From contig CP099841.1 of the NCBI GenBank assembly GCA_030062745.1, forward strand, positions 18,231,398 through 18,295,397: 64,000 nt of DNA. Direction: 5' to 3'. Position 1 is the stretch's first letter. Each line of letters opens with the position of its first letter. This stretch comes from Capitulum mitella (lineage: Eukaryota; Arthropoda; Thecostraca; Pollicipedomorpha; Pollicipedidae). Both the position numbers and the translations under genes were made by a program. Positions 1 to 12,756 of this stretch are shown here, one piece after another. The notes beneath the pieces are model-generated. The model was given only the letters and a program-made list of their open reading frames with translations, was not told where the DNA came from and did no database searches.

Positions 1-519
1 GACGACACGGCTTAATTAAGACTTCAGATAAAGCTTTAATAGAGTAGAAATGCAAAGACGTGACGTCTGGTCCAATGAGCTACTCCCTCTCGGCAGGCAT
101 CCGAAGACCTTTGTGGACCAACATGTGAGCCAACCACCTCGTCTCAGTGGGATTTCCTTCCAAGCCCGGGCATCGGCTGGAGGCGAAAGCGCCTCCGAGC
201 CTGGGCTGTCGGCTCCGGACCGGCCGTTTTCGGGGCGGGTCGGCCGCTGGTGTGGCCGGGCGCGGCTCCCGTCTGACGGTGGTCACCGACCGCCGGCGGG
301 GCTCCGAACTGTGCCGCCGCCGTGCCGCCCGCGGTCCGTGCCGCGCCGCCTGGCCTGGGAACAATGCGTGTCGCGGCCGCCCGACCTTGGCTCGACTCAC
401 CGGCCGCGCCCGGGGTCGGCCCCCGGCAGAGGCGGCTGGTCAGACGCTGGCCGTCTCGCGGCTCATCCCGCCGACAGCGCTCCTCGTAATCTCGGCCCGG
501 CGGATTGATTAGATTGATT

Positions 520-552
520 GATTAGAATCAATCCGGCGGATTGATTCTAATC
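520..552. repeat. Perfect inverted repeat, 15-bp arms and 3-nt loop
   Basis: The left arm at 520-534 is the exact reverse complement of the right arm at 538-552, separated by GGC. The repeat is nested in a weaker outer symmetry of GGCGGATT-like blocks (about 499-506 and 551-557). Such a tight repeat can extrude as a cruciform. No terminal duplications or transposase are visible, so its origin is unknown. Confidence 0.8.
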
Positions 553-785
553 CGCCGGCCACAGTGGCCCGCTCGTCGGGCACTCGTATTAGCACGTTCG
601 GGATGCGTTACAAGAAACTAAAACATCGTAGGTGACGGCCGTCACTCGTCGAGTGTTCTCGCGACGCGTCCATTACAAACGGACATTTACCCCACGTCCA
701 GTCCCGGTGTGACCAGCGGACCGACACGTGCAGGCCACAGCCACATCCCGCCTCGTGCCCGGACGGTCACGTGTCCCGGCCATGT

Positions 786-799
786 CGGTCACGTGACCG
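786..799. promoter_or_regulatory. Palindromic CACGTG E-box
   Basis: CGGTCACGTGACCG at 786-799 is a 14-bp perfect palindrome centred on the bHLH E-box CACGTG. A second TCACGTG core lies about 20 bp upstream near 768-774. Paired E-boxes are a plausible bHLH-ZIP binding site. There is no gene start close enough to prove a regulatory role. Confidence 0.3.
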
Positions 800-2389
800 G
801 CCTCGTCTCGGACGTCCCCCGCGCGGCCATGTTTGGAGGCCGTCCTCCGGATGGCTGCTGGCTGATGTAGTTCCCTGATTAGCCGGCCGGCCAAGATAGC
901 CGGGCAGTCGGCGACCTTGCTCCGCCGCTCGGGGGACAGCTGGTGACGGTGTCTGGGGACACGTGGACGGCCGGGGACAATGTGGAGCCGCCCCGGCCAC
1001 GGCGGCAGCCCGGCCGCGGCGACGGATGCCGCGTTGCGTACGAAACGTTAAGAAACGTATAATTGTGTCACAAGGTGTCGTCGGCGTTATGCCATCTCGG
1101 CGCCATTTTGTGCCGCTCGGGTGCCGCAGAAACTCGAAATGTATTCGTCTGATCCACCCGATCCGACCTGAGACTCTTGATGTAAGAGGCTTATGTCGTG
1201 TTACGCAGCCAGACTGGCGATACACGGCAGTCTCCAGATGTCTGTCATCTTTTAAATGTCGGCAGCTGGAATATCTCACTTTGGGGGGGGGGGAGCAAAG
1301 ACGTGCCACGCCATTTTGGAACAACCAGGCGGACAATGAGTACGTTTTTGCTCCAAATTAAGCTTAACTGTTTTGTGCTGGTGGAGCATTGTCTTTGGCA
1401 GTGCGTTATATGTTTTTCGATTACCACTCAACATTACTACAAAGGCGAACTTTAACACGAGTAATCTTTACGCTGTTATCAATCAGCTAATGTATTTGGA
1501 TCACACATGACCTCACTTCTTTCGCAGCATGCTGTTATGCGGGCAGAACCCGAGCCTATCATCGGCATAACTCCTGTTTTAACTGCATTTTGATTCCGCC
1601 TTTTCCTGCCGTCACGAGTGCGGTTGGTAGGCAAAGTCCTCACGTACTGAAGGTTAATATCGATCGCGTTTTAACGATGGCCAACGCAGGAACTGAAGCG
1701 GGCATGCTGCGATATGTAATCTGCAGTCAGATTTGTTCGACACACTCACTCCTCAGACACGCTCAAGTGTGATGTATGATTCGAAGTAATGACACACTGT
1801 CGCAGACATTCCTCCTCAATTAGGCTCCAGTCGCCTTGGAAGGTCGATGTTTCGTGCGCATGCGCATTATGCTCGAACAAAGACAGGCTGTTTGTGACGT
1901 GCGGAGCACTTAAAAGTTCACGCTTGTTTGAACAACGCCGTCATTTGGCTGTTGTCTGAAATGTACCAATGCAGCCAGACGCGAATATGTGACCGAATTA
2001 GCGACTGGTAAACGTAAGCCTACAGCTTCAAAACATTACTGATGCCGTATTAACATTGTCCATACGTTGAGTCAACTCTTGCCGACATAACGATCGAAGG
2101 TTGTAAACCAATCATTTTTTGACATGGGGACAGTACGGCCATGGCCACGTGCTCCATGCTCTTCAAGCTCCCCACAGCCACTGTCTGGTGTTCGCCAGAG
2201 CGGCAGGGCAGTGCTCGACGGTGCTGGTCGGCCTCCGTCGCAGCGCCCAAAGGCACCATCTCTTCAGTGGCGACCCCTGGTCGCTGATCATTCCTGATAG
2301 CCGGCGCGGGTCGTTGACGCTGCCTAAATGGACGGAAGGCGGTCCCCTGTGATTAGCCTGATTGACAGGTGGGCACTGCGGGCCCTCAG

Positions 2390-3056
2390 CGCCCCCTCCC
2401 CCACCCCCACCCCCGCGTCCCCCCGTAAGCCGGCCGCCAGCCGGGGACGGACAGCCGGTGTTGTGAACCACGTTCGTGGCGGCGTGGTCCGACCGTCGGA
2501 GACGCGGCGCGGCAGACCGAGCAGCGTGCAGCCGGAGCGGGGCGGTGACGGAAAACTGGCCGGCGTCACTTCCGCGATGCAGCGCCGCCGCCGGCGAGCG
2601 GGGAGGCCCGCTGACCTTAGAGAGTTCTCGGCCGGAAGGAGGTGGCGGAGGGCGCGCCGCGGCGTACCCCGACCGCGCCCCGCCGCCGTTACCGCTAATA
2701 ACGAGAGCTCGCCGCGCGCGAGAGCTGGCCGGGCGCGGCCGCGCGCGCGGCTCGCACCGGTTTCTCCGCGGCGCGAGCTGCCTCGGCGAGGCGCGAGCGC
2801 GCAGGCGTCACGCGACGGCCGCCTCGCGCGGGCCGCACGGCCGGCGCTCGCGAGCGCGCGGCGGTGGCGCCGCGCCGCGGCCGCTGCCGCCGGACCTTGA
2901 GCTCGGCCCGGGAGGAACGGACACTTTCTCCGGCCTGGCCGGCCAGCGCGCGCCGCTGCCAGACCTTGGCGGAGATGTCGGTCGGTCCAGTTCTCGGGCG
3001 GCGGCTCTGCGGCCCCGCCAGATTGGCCAGACGCTGGCCCGACTCGAGCTCGAGTG
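2390..3056 (+). promoter_or_regulatory. CpG-rich island, possible promoter and untranslated first exon of the MH2 gene
   Basis: About 670 bp of very GC- and CpG-rich sequence ends at a good splice donor (GAGTG then GTGAGAG, intron starting at 3056-3057). The first coding exon of the MH2 gene has an acceptor 16 nt before its ATG, so at least one untranslated exon must lie upstream. This island is the best-placed candidate. Reading frames are open on both strands here, but their residues are mostly Arg, Ala, Gly and Pro, as GC bias predicts. The link to the gene is inference; other GC blocks (7020-7640, 10370-10960) are alternatives. Confidence 0.3.
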
Positions 3057-6000
3057 GTGAGAGGCTGGTGTCTGGATATGTCATCCCAGCCTTTTCGCGT
3101 ATTGAGCCGCGTACTCCAAGCCGCTTTCTTGATCTTTGATTTTTTCAAGTTGGGACAAAAACGTAGGCTTTAGTGGCTGCGACTCTGAACCACGGTTTAG
3201 CTTGAGCTGCCCATCGCGCCGCTGAGTGGATAAGTGACAGGTGTGCAGCCATTGGATTGGCCTGGAAAGCCAATTGACCACTTCGCTAGTTTCGACAGCT
3301 TTGTCAACCACTTTTTCTTCATTTTCCCGTAAGGACTTTTTACGATTTTGACAACCAGTGGGCTACCTGTTTAATCTAGGTCAACGGATGACAGATCCTT
3401 ATGCAGTGCTTTCACACTTCTGCATACAATCGGTGAGCTTATTCAACGCGGGTGTCACTGACTGCAGCGTGTTGCGCCGGGTATGTAAAGAGCACCGCAG
3501 AACCACTGCACAGGCTGATGTAAAGCAATGACCATTCAGATCTCGAAAAGGGCACATTGCCAATTGAAGGAATGGCAGGTCAGCAATTTATAGTAATGCT
3601 TTTTTGGGGGAGGCAGACAATGATGCGGCCTAAAGAAATTACTGTCCATTGTTTGAAGCTCTTAAGCCGCCTCACGCTTCATGGGGTGATGCTTGAGGGC
3701 GGGAGCTTCAGGGAGCCGTCTAAGCGTCGGAACAAAGGACGTTGAATTGTAGGGACAAAACCACAAATTGGCAATTTGCCCTCCTTCACACCCTTTCTCA
3801 CGAAGCCAGACTATGGCCTACGACAGACGCGTGATGAGCCTCGGAACTATAAGTTAATAAACAACGTGACGCGGAGATTGAGGGTAAACCGTAATTACCA
3901 AGAGGCCGCTCATGGCGTGTTCTTAAAAAAAAAAAAAAAAACGTAAAAATAGTATCCTTCGGGACATGTTTTTCCAGCTCAACGGTTCTCTTGTAGGTTG
4001 AAAAAAAACTCATAAGCGAGCCCCACGCTGAGAGCGTAAGGAAGAATCCTGTACCGCTGCAACGCAGCTTGATCCGGTGTTCGCGCGTGCATAACCGTCT
4101 GTGCACGTGCAGTCATCCGCGACTCGTCCCGGCGAAAGTGGAGGGGCGGCATGTCGGCATCCGGCGTGCAGATTCTTCCGGCAGGAACGGGCGGGCTGGG
4201 ACGCGCCACGTTTCCCGACATGCAGCGGGCTCGTAAGGAATTTTGTGCAGACTTTCGACACCCATCGGGATGCAGCTTCGCTATCTCGAACGACGTTTCT
4301 CGCCGGCCTTTGGAGTTGCATCCCATAAGCAAAGTGCCCTACCAGCTGGCACTTCGTCTTCATAAGGCGTCATTAGCCGATTGTATGGCATCTGTCATGC
4401 TCCTTAAACGCTAAATGAAGACTTATTGGTCGATTCCCTTCGGCACACCTTCGGGTATTAAATGCAGCTCCACTAATTGAAAAACGGATGTTATGCCTAA
4501 GTGGGCTAAGACATGGCTGCCTCTTTCAGACCAGTCACCTAAAAATAATTCATTTAAATCCTCCGGGTCAGGCTCGATGCTCATTCGTAAAGGCACGCCA
4601 CTTAGGTGCGTGCGTTCGTAATGGCTCCCTTGTCCTTGTACACTGCCAGCAACGTGTGACGCCGTAATGACAGGATATGACGGCTGCCCAGACCACGACT
4701 GGAGAAATCCCGGAAGCTGGTGTCAGCCCGGCCCCCATCGCTCAGACTGTGTCTCATCTGCGTGGTGCTAACCATGCTTCCTGGTCTGCCGCTAATATCT
4801 GTGTAGATTACGTCGCAGAGGGGGTCCGTCGGTCTGCCGGAGAACGACACGCAAAGTCAGTCACGGCGGGAGGGGGAACTGTTTCGTTTGGGTTGGCACT
4901 GTCATAGAATGGGGGGGGGGCATGGTTCACAGCACTCGGATTCTGCTTAAGATGTCGGATACATAATGTATTGGGCACTCTTTGGTCATGATGACGTTAG
5001 GAAATTGCTAGGCTTACACTACGGAGACTTCGCATGCGTTACGAGGCAAGGATCACACGAGATCGCGAAGTAAAGGTTAATCGGGGTCAGACACCGGGAA
5101 TGACATCGCATTGCATGACAATGGCACGTCATAGTACTGGACTGGGAACCGGAGTCAAGCGAATTCATCTGCGGGTCTTAAACCCGAATGAGTCATCACC
5201 GCGAGGTCTGGAACTCACATCAAAGGAATTCGCACCTATTAAAACTCACAATTTCTCCTCCAGTATTGTCCGTCAGTAAACTGGTGTAATATTGTGTGGA
5301 GCTGGTCCGTCCCCGATGAGGGATGACCCGGCCGGGAAGATGCTCGTGCTCCTCTGCCTCCGCTTCAGGCTCGGTCGTGATGGATAGTCTGCCAGGACCG
5401 CCTGCTCTCCGGCTGGCCTTGACATCCGAAATTCCGAGGCAGTGCCAATCTACCGCGGAACATTATTAACAGTCGCTTTTGATGGCGCCAGGTAATTATG
5501 CTTATATTAGGCAATGCTTGGCTACCAACAGCGCTCGCATGCGATGACTGCACGTTGCTGGTCAGGTCTTCATCATAAGTGTCCTACCCAGCATCCGGAA
5601 CGTGTTTTGCTCTGCGTAAGAAACTGGGGAGACAGACATTACGGTATTTCCGGGTAATCATGCAAATGCAAGCTCAAGGACAGAGAAACTGGTCCCATTG
5701 GCCAAACGAGACTGAACACTTCAGGAAATTGCACCCACATCGTCCCGTCAAACAGTCCATGGGCAGACGTGATATCCCAAGAAACAGATGAGCAGATGCG
5801 AAGGAAAATTTGTTCGTAGGAATGCAGAAGGCGTGAGTTGGTTGCAGTGTATGGGAGCATAGCAGTATCAACCATAAATTTGTAGAACGCAAAGCCCCAC
5901 CCATCTGTTGTTAATGTTGAATTATTTGTTCAGGTAGTTAGATACCCTTCGAAATATTGCTCATCATTTAATTCATTTAAGCATTACATCTCAAACATAT

Positions 6001-7019
6001 GACAACATAAACCACTTTACATCTAAAAGGGTGGTTTCTTTGTATATGATCTTTTGATATATATGATCTTTTATCAGGACCAAGCGATTGATTTTTCGTT
6101 TGTATCAATTACTTTCTCGTTGCTTCAAGAACCTGCTCATGGTTTGCCGATGTACTTTCGGTATCACCTTTAAACTCACAAGATGAGCATATATCAAACA
6201 AACTGAAAATCTTTTCACATATTCTCACCCCAAGGAAGCAGCGTTGACGGCTCCGCCGGCGATGTAAATGTTTCTTACACCCGCGTATCCACCCAGTCGG
6301 TTGCCAAATGCACCAGATTCATATATCTGGTTGCAGGGCTGAGGCGGTGTTCGCAATGCCGCGGTGGTTACAGTGACTGCACCATGCTGAGCAACAGTGT
6401 GGGAAACTCCGACGACTGGGATCACATTCCGCTGATAAAAACTAGCACGGTAAACAGGTGCGTGATGAGAAGGCATTTGGACGATAGCTACCGCTTTCTA
6501 CTGGCGTAGATGTAGGAAATCCCTTTGGTTTTTGTTTTCAAATGCTTTCTAATGGCCAAAGGCAGTGAACTATGAAATGACGCAAAACCCTACTTTTAGA
6601 CGGTGTGCAAGCGGCTGTGCAAAACAGCTAAAGTGTCTTCAAACCTCAAGGATTTTACATTGTCCTTGTTTCTCATCATCTGCAAATCACTGCGGTTCCG
6701 ATTGCCGGCCAATCCGTTCGCATGATCTGTCGGCCAGGACTGGTGCGTGCAGCGTTTGTCTGGGACTGGCGGCAGGTTTTCCCGTCTGAGCGTTGACTGT
6801 TGACGGCTAGCGGCCGCCCAGTTGGCCGCCGTCCGGCCAGATGGTGCCGGCTCGCAGACTGTCGTCTGACAGATTTAAGAGCCGGCGGTTTGTCCGGCAA
6901 GAGACCCGATCGGAAAGAGGCCAGCGCCCGGCTTTGACGGAACTTTATTTGGCGACTGCGACGCCAGTGTGACCGCCTGCCCACGTCTGCTTCACGTTTA
7001 GGAAGCGGTTAGGGAATCG
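3057..7019. other. Non-coding DNA, no gene seen
   Basis: Mostly AT-richer sequence without exon-like frames. It contains an A-run at about 3925-3941 and a G-run at about 4911-4920. A minus-strand frame at 6225-6476 (83 codons) and short frames near 4000-4900 lack recognisable motifs and splice context. Confidence 0.55.
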
Positions 7020-7624
7020 TCTTGCGGCTTCACTGCTGGTGGCGCAACGCGTCCGTGCTGACGCCTGGGGCCGCGAACATTAAACTCGCCAGCCGTAGAA
7101 AGCGCGCAGCCGCTGGGAAAAGCGGGCACTTCCAACCTGTTCGGTTCTGGCGCGACGCCGGACGCGGCCAGTCGCCGTCGGCACAGATCGGGCCACCCGC
7201 CTCGGAGCCCGCCGGAACCGTCGGAACCGTCGGGACAGCCCCCGACGACGCCGGCGAGGCGTTGCGACGGTCGCCACCGGTCACGGCGACAGGGCGCTGT
7301 CGGCCGCAGGCGGCGGCGGGTCCAGTCCGGCTGCTAGGTGTGGCCGGCCGGCGGACAGCCTTGGCCGCCGTCGGCGGTGAGCGGTCAGCGGCGGGACCGG
7401 CCGAGTCTGGCGTCCGCCGCCACGCCGCGCGCACTGCTGCCGGACGGGGGCGACGCGGCCGGACGGCGCGGCTCAGACAGTGGCCGGCGCAGTGTTGAGC
7501 GGAGAGCCGGACCGACGGCCGTCTCCGAGCGGACGGTGGCCGCTGGGACGACAGTGACCGGTGACCGCGACGCGTGACCTGAGCGTGGTCTCTGTGACCG
7601 GTGCCGGTCGGTGGCCGGCGGAAA
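7020..7624. other. GC-rich block
   Basis: About 600 bp of CpG-rich sequence, rich in CCGG and GGCC, with frames open on both strands because of composition. It resembles the 2390-3056 island and could also be a promoter, but no good donor marks its edge. Confidence 0.4.
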
Positions 7625-7828
7625 ATGGCGTATAGAAATGCGCGACCCCACCCGCCCTACGAAGAGATTGAAGAGAATCCATATTCGGGTCGGTCCCGTA
7701 ATGGTCAGAGAGGCCCTGAGGGAAAAGACGAGAAGACGTACGACTTTCTGCCCATTCATCGCCCAGGAAACGCCAAAAGGTTGGTTGTTGAAAAGAACGT
7801 TGAACTCTGCAAATTTTGGCGCTTTTAA
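7625..7828 (+). CDS. Unrecognised small reading frame at the edge of a GC island
   Basis: A 67-codon frame starts with an ATG in a fair context (AAAATGG) just where the GC island gives way to AT-richer DNA. Its first 50 residues are polar and charged (YEEIEENPYSG, GPEGKDEKTYDFLPIHRPG), unlike the Arg/Ala/Pro frames produced by GC bias elsewhere in the window. A second frame shifted by one (from 7611) is also open for 104 codons, which weakens the case. No family is recognised. It could be a short peptide gene, a first coding exon whose donor I cannot see, or chance. Confidence 0.15.
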   Translation: MAYRNARPHPPYEEIEENPYSGRSRNGQRGPEGKDEKTYDFLPIHRPGNAKRLVVEKNVELCKFWRF

Positions 7829-10800
7829 GGATATATATGAAACATTTGCTGCTATATTTGTTAAATATATCTCACTATTTGTTACACTCACTATTCTCAC
7901 ACATTTGTTAAATATATCTCACTAACTGATGACATCATTTCTGCCATGGATGCATATCGGCGGGTAACATCCTAGCACTGCTAAAACGCTCTTTGATGCC
8001 TTGGTATCCAAATATTGTTGCGAGTGATGGACAGAAACGGTCAGCATCATACTTCTATCTGGGAAAGCATAGGACTCCCGAGACCGTTGGGATTGTTTTA
8101 TATGCGTCCATGTAACTGCTTAGTAAAGCTTCAATGTAATTGGAGCATTTGAATGACAACGCGAACTGGAGATGAACCACCGAACACCCAGCTAAGATAG
8201 CGAGTGCATTCTAGACCACTCGACAATTTCACTTTCATCCTGTCTGCATACCACCCGAAGCTATCTCCGAATACCGCTGCGGCAAATTACGTCACTCAAC
8301 ACTCCCAGAGTGGCACAAGCATCCGCTGGAATGGCGCCGCGGGTTGGGCACATCGGCCAGTCATCGTCTCGGGATCTCTCCGCGTTGGGAAACGTCCGAA
8401 CGACGCTCGACGTCCGTCGGTGTTCCGACAGTGGTGCCCTTTGTGGCCGTCGCGCGGCCTCTCACGCGTCCAGTGTCGGCCGCTGAGGTCGGCGACTATC
8501 CGCGTCACGTGTCAGCGATCGGCTCGAATATCGCCGCCGTCGGCACCAAACCGGGGTCGCCGGAGGCCGTTTCGCCACCGGGCGCGAACGAGGCGCCGTC
8601 GACGACGACCGCAACTAGGTCAATGCCTTAATCAAGTAAGGTCAATGGCTCTCCGAAGGCATTGCGAGGTGAAAACGAGCCTAACTGTCGAAATTATCTT
8701 CGGCTTGTGAGTGCGGTGGTCGCGCGAGGTCCTGCGGCGGCCAGACCTCGGCGTGTTCCTTCATCGTCGAGCGGCCCTTTTAAAGCCTTCCGTCAACCAC
8801 TGTAATCAACGCTGTCGCTTCCATGATGGATCTGTATGTCCAGAAGGTCACGTGGGCGATTTCGGGCAGTATCCATCCACAAAAGACCGTCGCTCTTGTT
8901 CGGCGTCACGCCTCATGTGCTATGGCTGTAAAGTGCTGTTACAGGTGCACCAAAGCTCTTCCCATCTTGCTCCCGGTTTTCCCTCTTTACTTTTAACTAG
9001 AAAGTGTGTCTGTATTTAACGCAAGACTAAGAGGATCAGCCAGTCACGGTGCGTCCGTCTTGTGGAGTTGCACCACACCACAAAGATTCTCCAGCGGCAT
9101 CTGGTTCAGCGCTTGGGGAAAACATTATTCCATGTTTGGAAACGCTCCGCTGGCAGGGTCAGGGCCCAGCAACAAGCTCGGCTTAGTTTGAAGTCTGATC
9201 CTAACGCTGCCTCTTTAGTTCGTTTGGGCTAAATAAATAATAATTCAGGGGCTTCTATAGCTCTCTGAAATGTAACTGGCGCTACAGTTGTGGTGGAACC
9301 CAGCAAAGTCCGAATATTGTTGTCGATCGACGGAAAACACAATATGGAAGACAATACGGAGCGAGGCAATTGTTCTTGTTGTGTTCAGCTCGAACCGTCT
9401 TGGCCCGCGGTCGAAGACAAGAGACGCTGACAGTACGGCGGACGGGCGGAGACAAAGCTGAGCTCCCCCCCACTACCCGCCCAACCCCACACTGCCAACG
9501 CTCGGGGCACTGAAAGAGGTGACGTCGAAGCGTCTAACCGGTGCTTTATGGATGCATTGTGCGCGGCACGCTGTGCAGTTAGCGCTGGCCCAGGCGCCAT
9601 CCAGACCATTGTTTGTCTGTCAATGACTTCGAGTGACGCCATCAAATGGCGATGCCGTGAGGCGCTGAACTGAGTGGCGGAAAGATCGTCGAAAAACTAC
9701 TACGCACAAATGGGTCCTGAAAACCTTGAAGTCGATCGCTCAAAGTAAAGTCAGCTTCCAGAGAATTTGGGAGCTGCATTTGCCAGTTTAGTAAAACTTT
9801 CTCAAAAAGGTGCCACAAACAGGGATTATCCTCTTTTCCTTGTAACGGCTTAGGATTAATGACGTTGATACCAACATTTTATGCTGCTTGAATGGGAATA
9901 ATTTTATATTAAACAGTTCCGAGAATGCATGTCGGTTTTGCCTGAACTGATTGCTATAACACCATTCTAGCTTGCAAAGGAAACACTATCAGGTGCTGCG
10001 CAGCCTGATCGTCACAAAAGAATATCAAAATCCGATTTGTTTATTTGCCGGTAGTTGACATAAAATGTATTCGTAATACATTACGCATTTCAAATGCATT
10101 ATGTCTGTCATTTCGATGTACGATGTCGTGATTTCAGTCTAATCGTGAGCGGGGCTAACGAATACATTTTACTCCTCTGCAAAGCAGTGATTGGCCAAAG
10201 GAAGCTTACGTTCCCGAATGGCTGCGGCCTAAAAGAGTTCGGTCAGCCCACTCGCATGTAGTCTTTGTCACACCAAGTGAAATTAAGCCGAGCAAATGAC
10301 GACAATGTCTTGCTATTAGACGTTCTGTTGCCAGAGGTCGGCTGCTCTGTGTCACCAGACATGTCCAGCTCGGTGGCGGCTCCCTGGCGGCGTCGCTGTT
10401 CGGCGCGCGGGCGTCCGCCGCGTTAATATCGTGCCGTGCGGCGCTCGCCGGCTGGTTAGCCTTCGGCCCGAACGGTTATCTGCCGGCGTAACTGGCCAGT
10501 CGGCCTTGGACCGGTATTTCTACCGATGACGAAAATAACGACCCGCTGCCGGCCTCGCCTGCCAGGCTCGTGCGGCATCTCGGGCGGCCCGGCCCGGGCG
10601 TGTCCACTCGGGCCGTTCCATTGTGGAGCAGAGCCGAGGCAGTTCACGGCTCCCGACGCGTTCTCGCCGAGCCCTCGGCCATCCGGCCGGAGCCTCTCCA
10701 GCGCCTGGCCTCTCCCGCCGTCGACGGCCGCGCTCTGTCCGGGCTCAGCCGTCCGGAAGGCCCGCTCCTGCGGCGCTCACCAGGCCGCGGCCGGCAGCGT

Positions 10801-12629
10801 CGGGGCCTAGGTGCCGGCGGCCCGAACGTCGGCCCGGTGCCGGACCAGGCCGCGGCCGCCCGGCCGACCGGGTGCGGGCGAGACTGGGCGCGGCCGCTCG
10901 CATTGCCGGCTCTCAGTTGCGTCACCCCGCCCGGCGGCCGACCGGCCCCCGGCAGGAAAGTAGTTCTCAAGGCTTCACAATCAATCAGAGGCCATTAGTT
11001 GGTCTCGAACGGTCGGTGGCTACTCAGCGCCTGTGTTCATGCTGACCACAACGTTGAGCTGTCCAGCAGCCCGTGTCGCCCTGAGACTTCGTCTTGCTCT
11101 GGAAATTTGGCTTACCCCAATTATGCTCAAGCCGCAAGCCTCTTCCAATGAGTTGTGCTGTCTTTTTTAGTACCCTGAAAATCCTGATGAGTTTAACCAA
11201 TGGAACGAATCAACAATTTTCGCGACATTAACCATTTTACAATAATCTGATAATACTGTCTAGTGAAAACGTGCAGCGATGTAAAAAAGGCATTCATTCC
11301 GATCATATTGATAATGTCAAAGTGACCAGGACATCTTTATCAGGGGATCCTGTAGGCGGCTTTTTATGGTTCTGGACAAAGATCAGTTCCCATTTAGGCT
11401 GCCCGTTGCGTGCTTAACAGCTGTATTTCATTCATAGCAAAATGTTTTCAAATGGCTTTCACGTTGTTAATGTTTTACGTACCATTTGAAGGCGAAAGGG
11501 GGCGCAAAGATGTCAAGAATTGTATCCCCTCACTTCGTTAAACTTCAGCTGGTTCCATGGTGGAAGATAATCATACTGAGAGGTTGGTTAGCAAGGCGTT
11601 TACTTCCGACATACTTCAGACCAAAAAGCTAGATTGTGTTCTGAAATCTGATAGCACACCTTTTCCTTACGCCTGAATATACCATTTGCTGAGCACATTA
11701 CTGGTCCACAACGTGAGTGCTTACATACGAGTTTAGTTCATCGCATGGCTGGTGATTGCGTGGGACAGTGCCTTACCTCTGTTGTAGTTCGAAAGGCGGC
11801 GCTAGAGCCAGTCTTTGGTCACGTCGGTTTTTCAGAGGCGAGTTCAGCAAATGAAGTGGAACCAGTGGCGTCTTGTCCCAGGACCCGTTTTACTTTCTCT
11901 TCGGTGTGCGGCGAGACAAAAACAGGATGTGTGGCGGAGCTGTACGTCAAGTTCTGACAGCTCAGATTGCGGCATGACAGGCTGAGGTGCTCCACTGACC
12001 ACATTTGTCCTATGATATACTGACACTGACCTCGACTGTGGGTCTCACTAATTCCACAGTTTGATATTTCAACACGCTTCATTTCGTTGTTGATGAACGT
12101 CGTCATAGTGATCATCATTACACATTACCGGTGGCTAATTACCTAAGGACCTGACGTCAACAACCATCAACAAAGGCCACGAGAACGCCACGACTTTCTC
12201 TTTCAGCGTGCCCCACGTTTCCATCAGTCTCACGTGATTTGGTGCCAACTGAAGTCTGGCGTGATTCTGCGTTTCTGCTCAGTTTTCCCCGGCAGTCGTT
12301 TTCCAAAAGACCGGATCACTTCTCGTTTTATTTTTATTTTTGGGGCTTCCAGCTGTGTTTCTGGCGGGCAAAAACTCACATTGATCGGATTTCACGCATA
12401 TTTTATGTAATGCTGTAGATCCTGAGGCGAAATGCAACCTTGTTTTCAGTCGCCATTTTTCGTCCTGTAATTTAGATGCTCGGGGAATGCCGCCATCATC
12501 ATCAACGTGAGCAAACATATTTCACATCTGGTACAAAAGTATCGTATTGCCGTTTCGAAAAGCGAGCTATGTTTGCCCGTGATCCAGATGTTGCAGAGCT
12601 GGCTCCTAACACGCTGTCATCTCCTTCAG
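7829..12629. other. Non-coding DNA before the first coding exon
   Basis: No exon-like frames. GC-rich blocks sit at about 8330-8620 and 10370-10960, separated by AT-richer sequence. The 10370-10960 block is a further candidate for the MH2 gene promoter. The region ends at the acceptor CTCCTTCAG (AG at 12628-12629). Confidence 0.5.
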
Positions 12630-12645
12630 GAACGCTTCAAACGAG

Positions 12646-12756
12646 ATGGTGAGCCGCCGTCGGATCCTCAGCCGGTCGCGCGACGACCTCAACCTGGAGG
12701 CGGCCTACCAGGAAGAGGAGGACGATGTCTGGTACAAGAAGGAAAAACTGCACAGC
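12646..12756 (+). CDS. MH2 gene, coding exon 1 (start)
   Basis: Encodes residues 1-37: MVSRRRILSRSRDDLN, then an acidic EEEDD stretch and VWYKKEKLHS. The ATG was chosen because the residues match the conserved start of the family. An acceptor (AG at 12628-12629) precedes the ATG by 16 nt, so the exon probably begins at 12630 with a short 5' UTR. The donor AGC|GTGAGT at 12757 leaves phase 0. Confidence 0.9.

Larger units (their letters stand above)
1..2389. other. Upstream non-coding DNA, no gene seen
   Basis: No open frame here looks like protein by composition, and none is flanked by convincing splice sites. The stretch has a GC-rich block at about 180-500 (dense GGCC/CCGG) and a smaller one near 960-1030, with AT-richer sequence between. 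Long reading frames in the GC blocks are open on both strands at once, as expected from composition alone. A perfect inverted repeat and a palindromic E-box are listed separately. Confidence 0.6.

Noticed and set aside
2324-3148. 274-codon minus-strand open frame in the CpG island
   Set aside because: Both strands are open at once here and the residues are almost all Arg, Ala, Gly, Pro and Ser, as expected from GC bias. No motif and no splice support.
6225-6476. 83-codon minus-strand frame (VVGVSHTVAQHGAV) resembling a cuticle protein tail
   Set aside because: The resemblance is slight, the plus strand is also open, and there are no splice sites or cuticle-protein consensus motifs.
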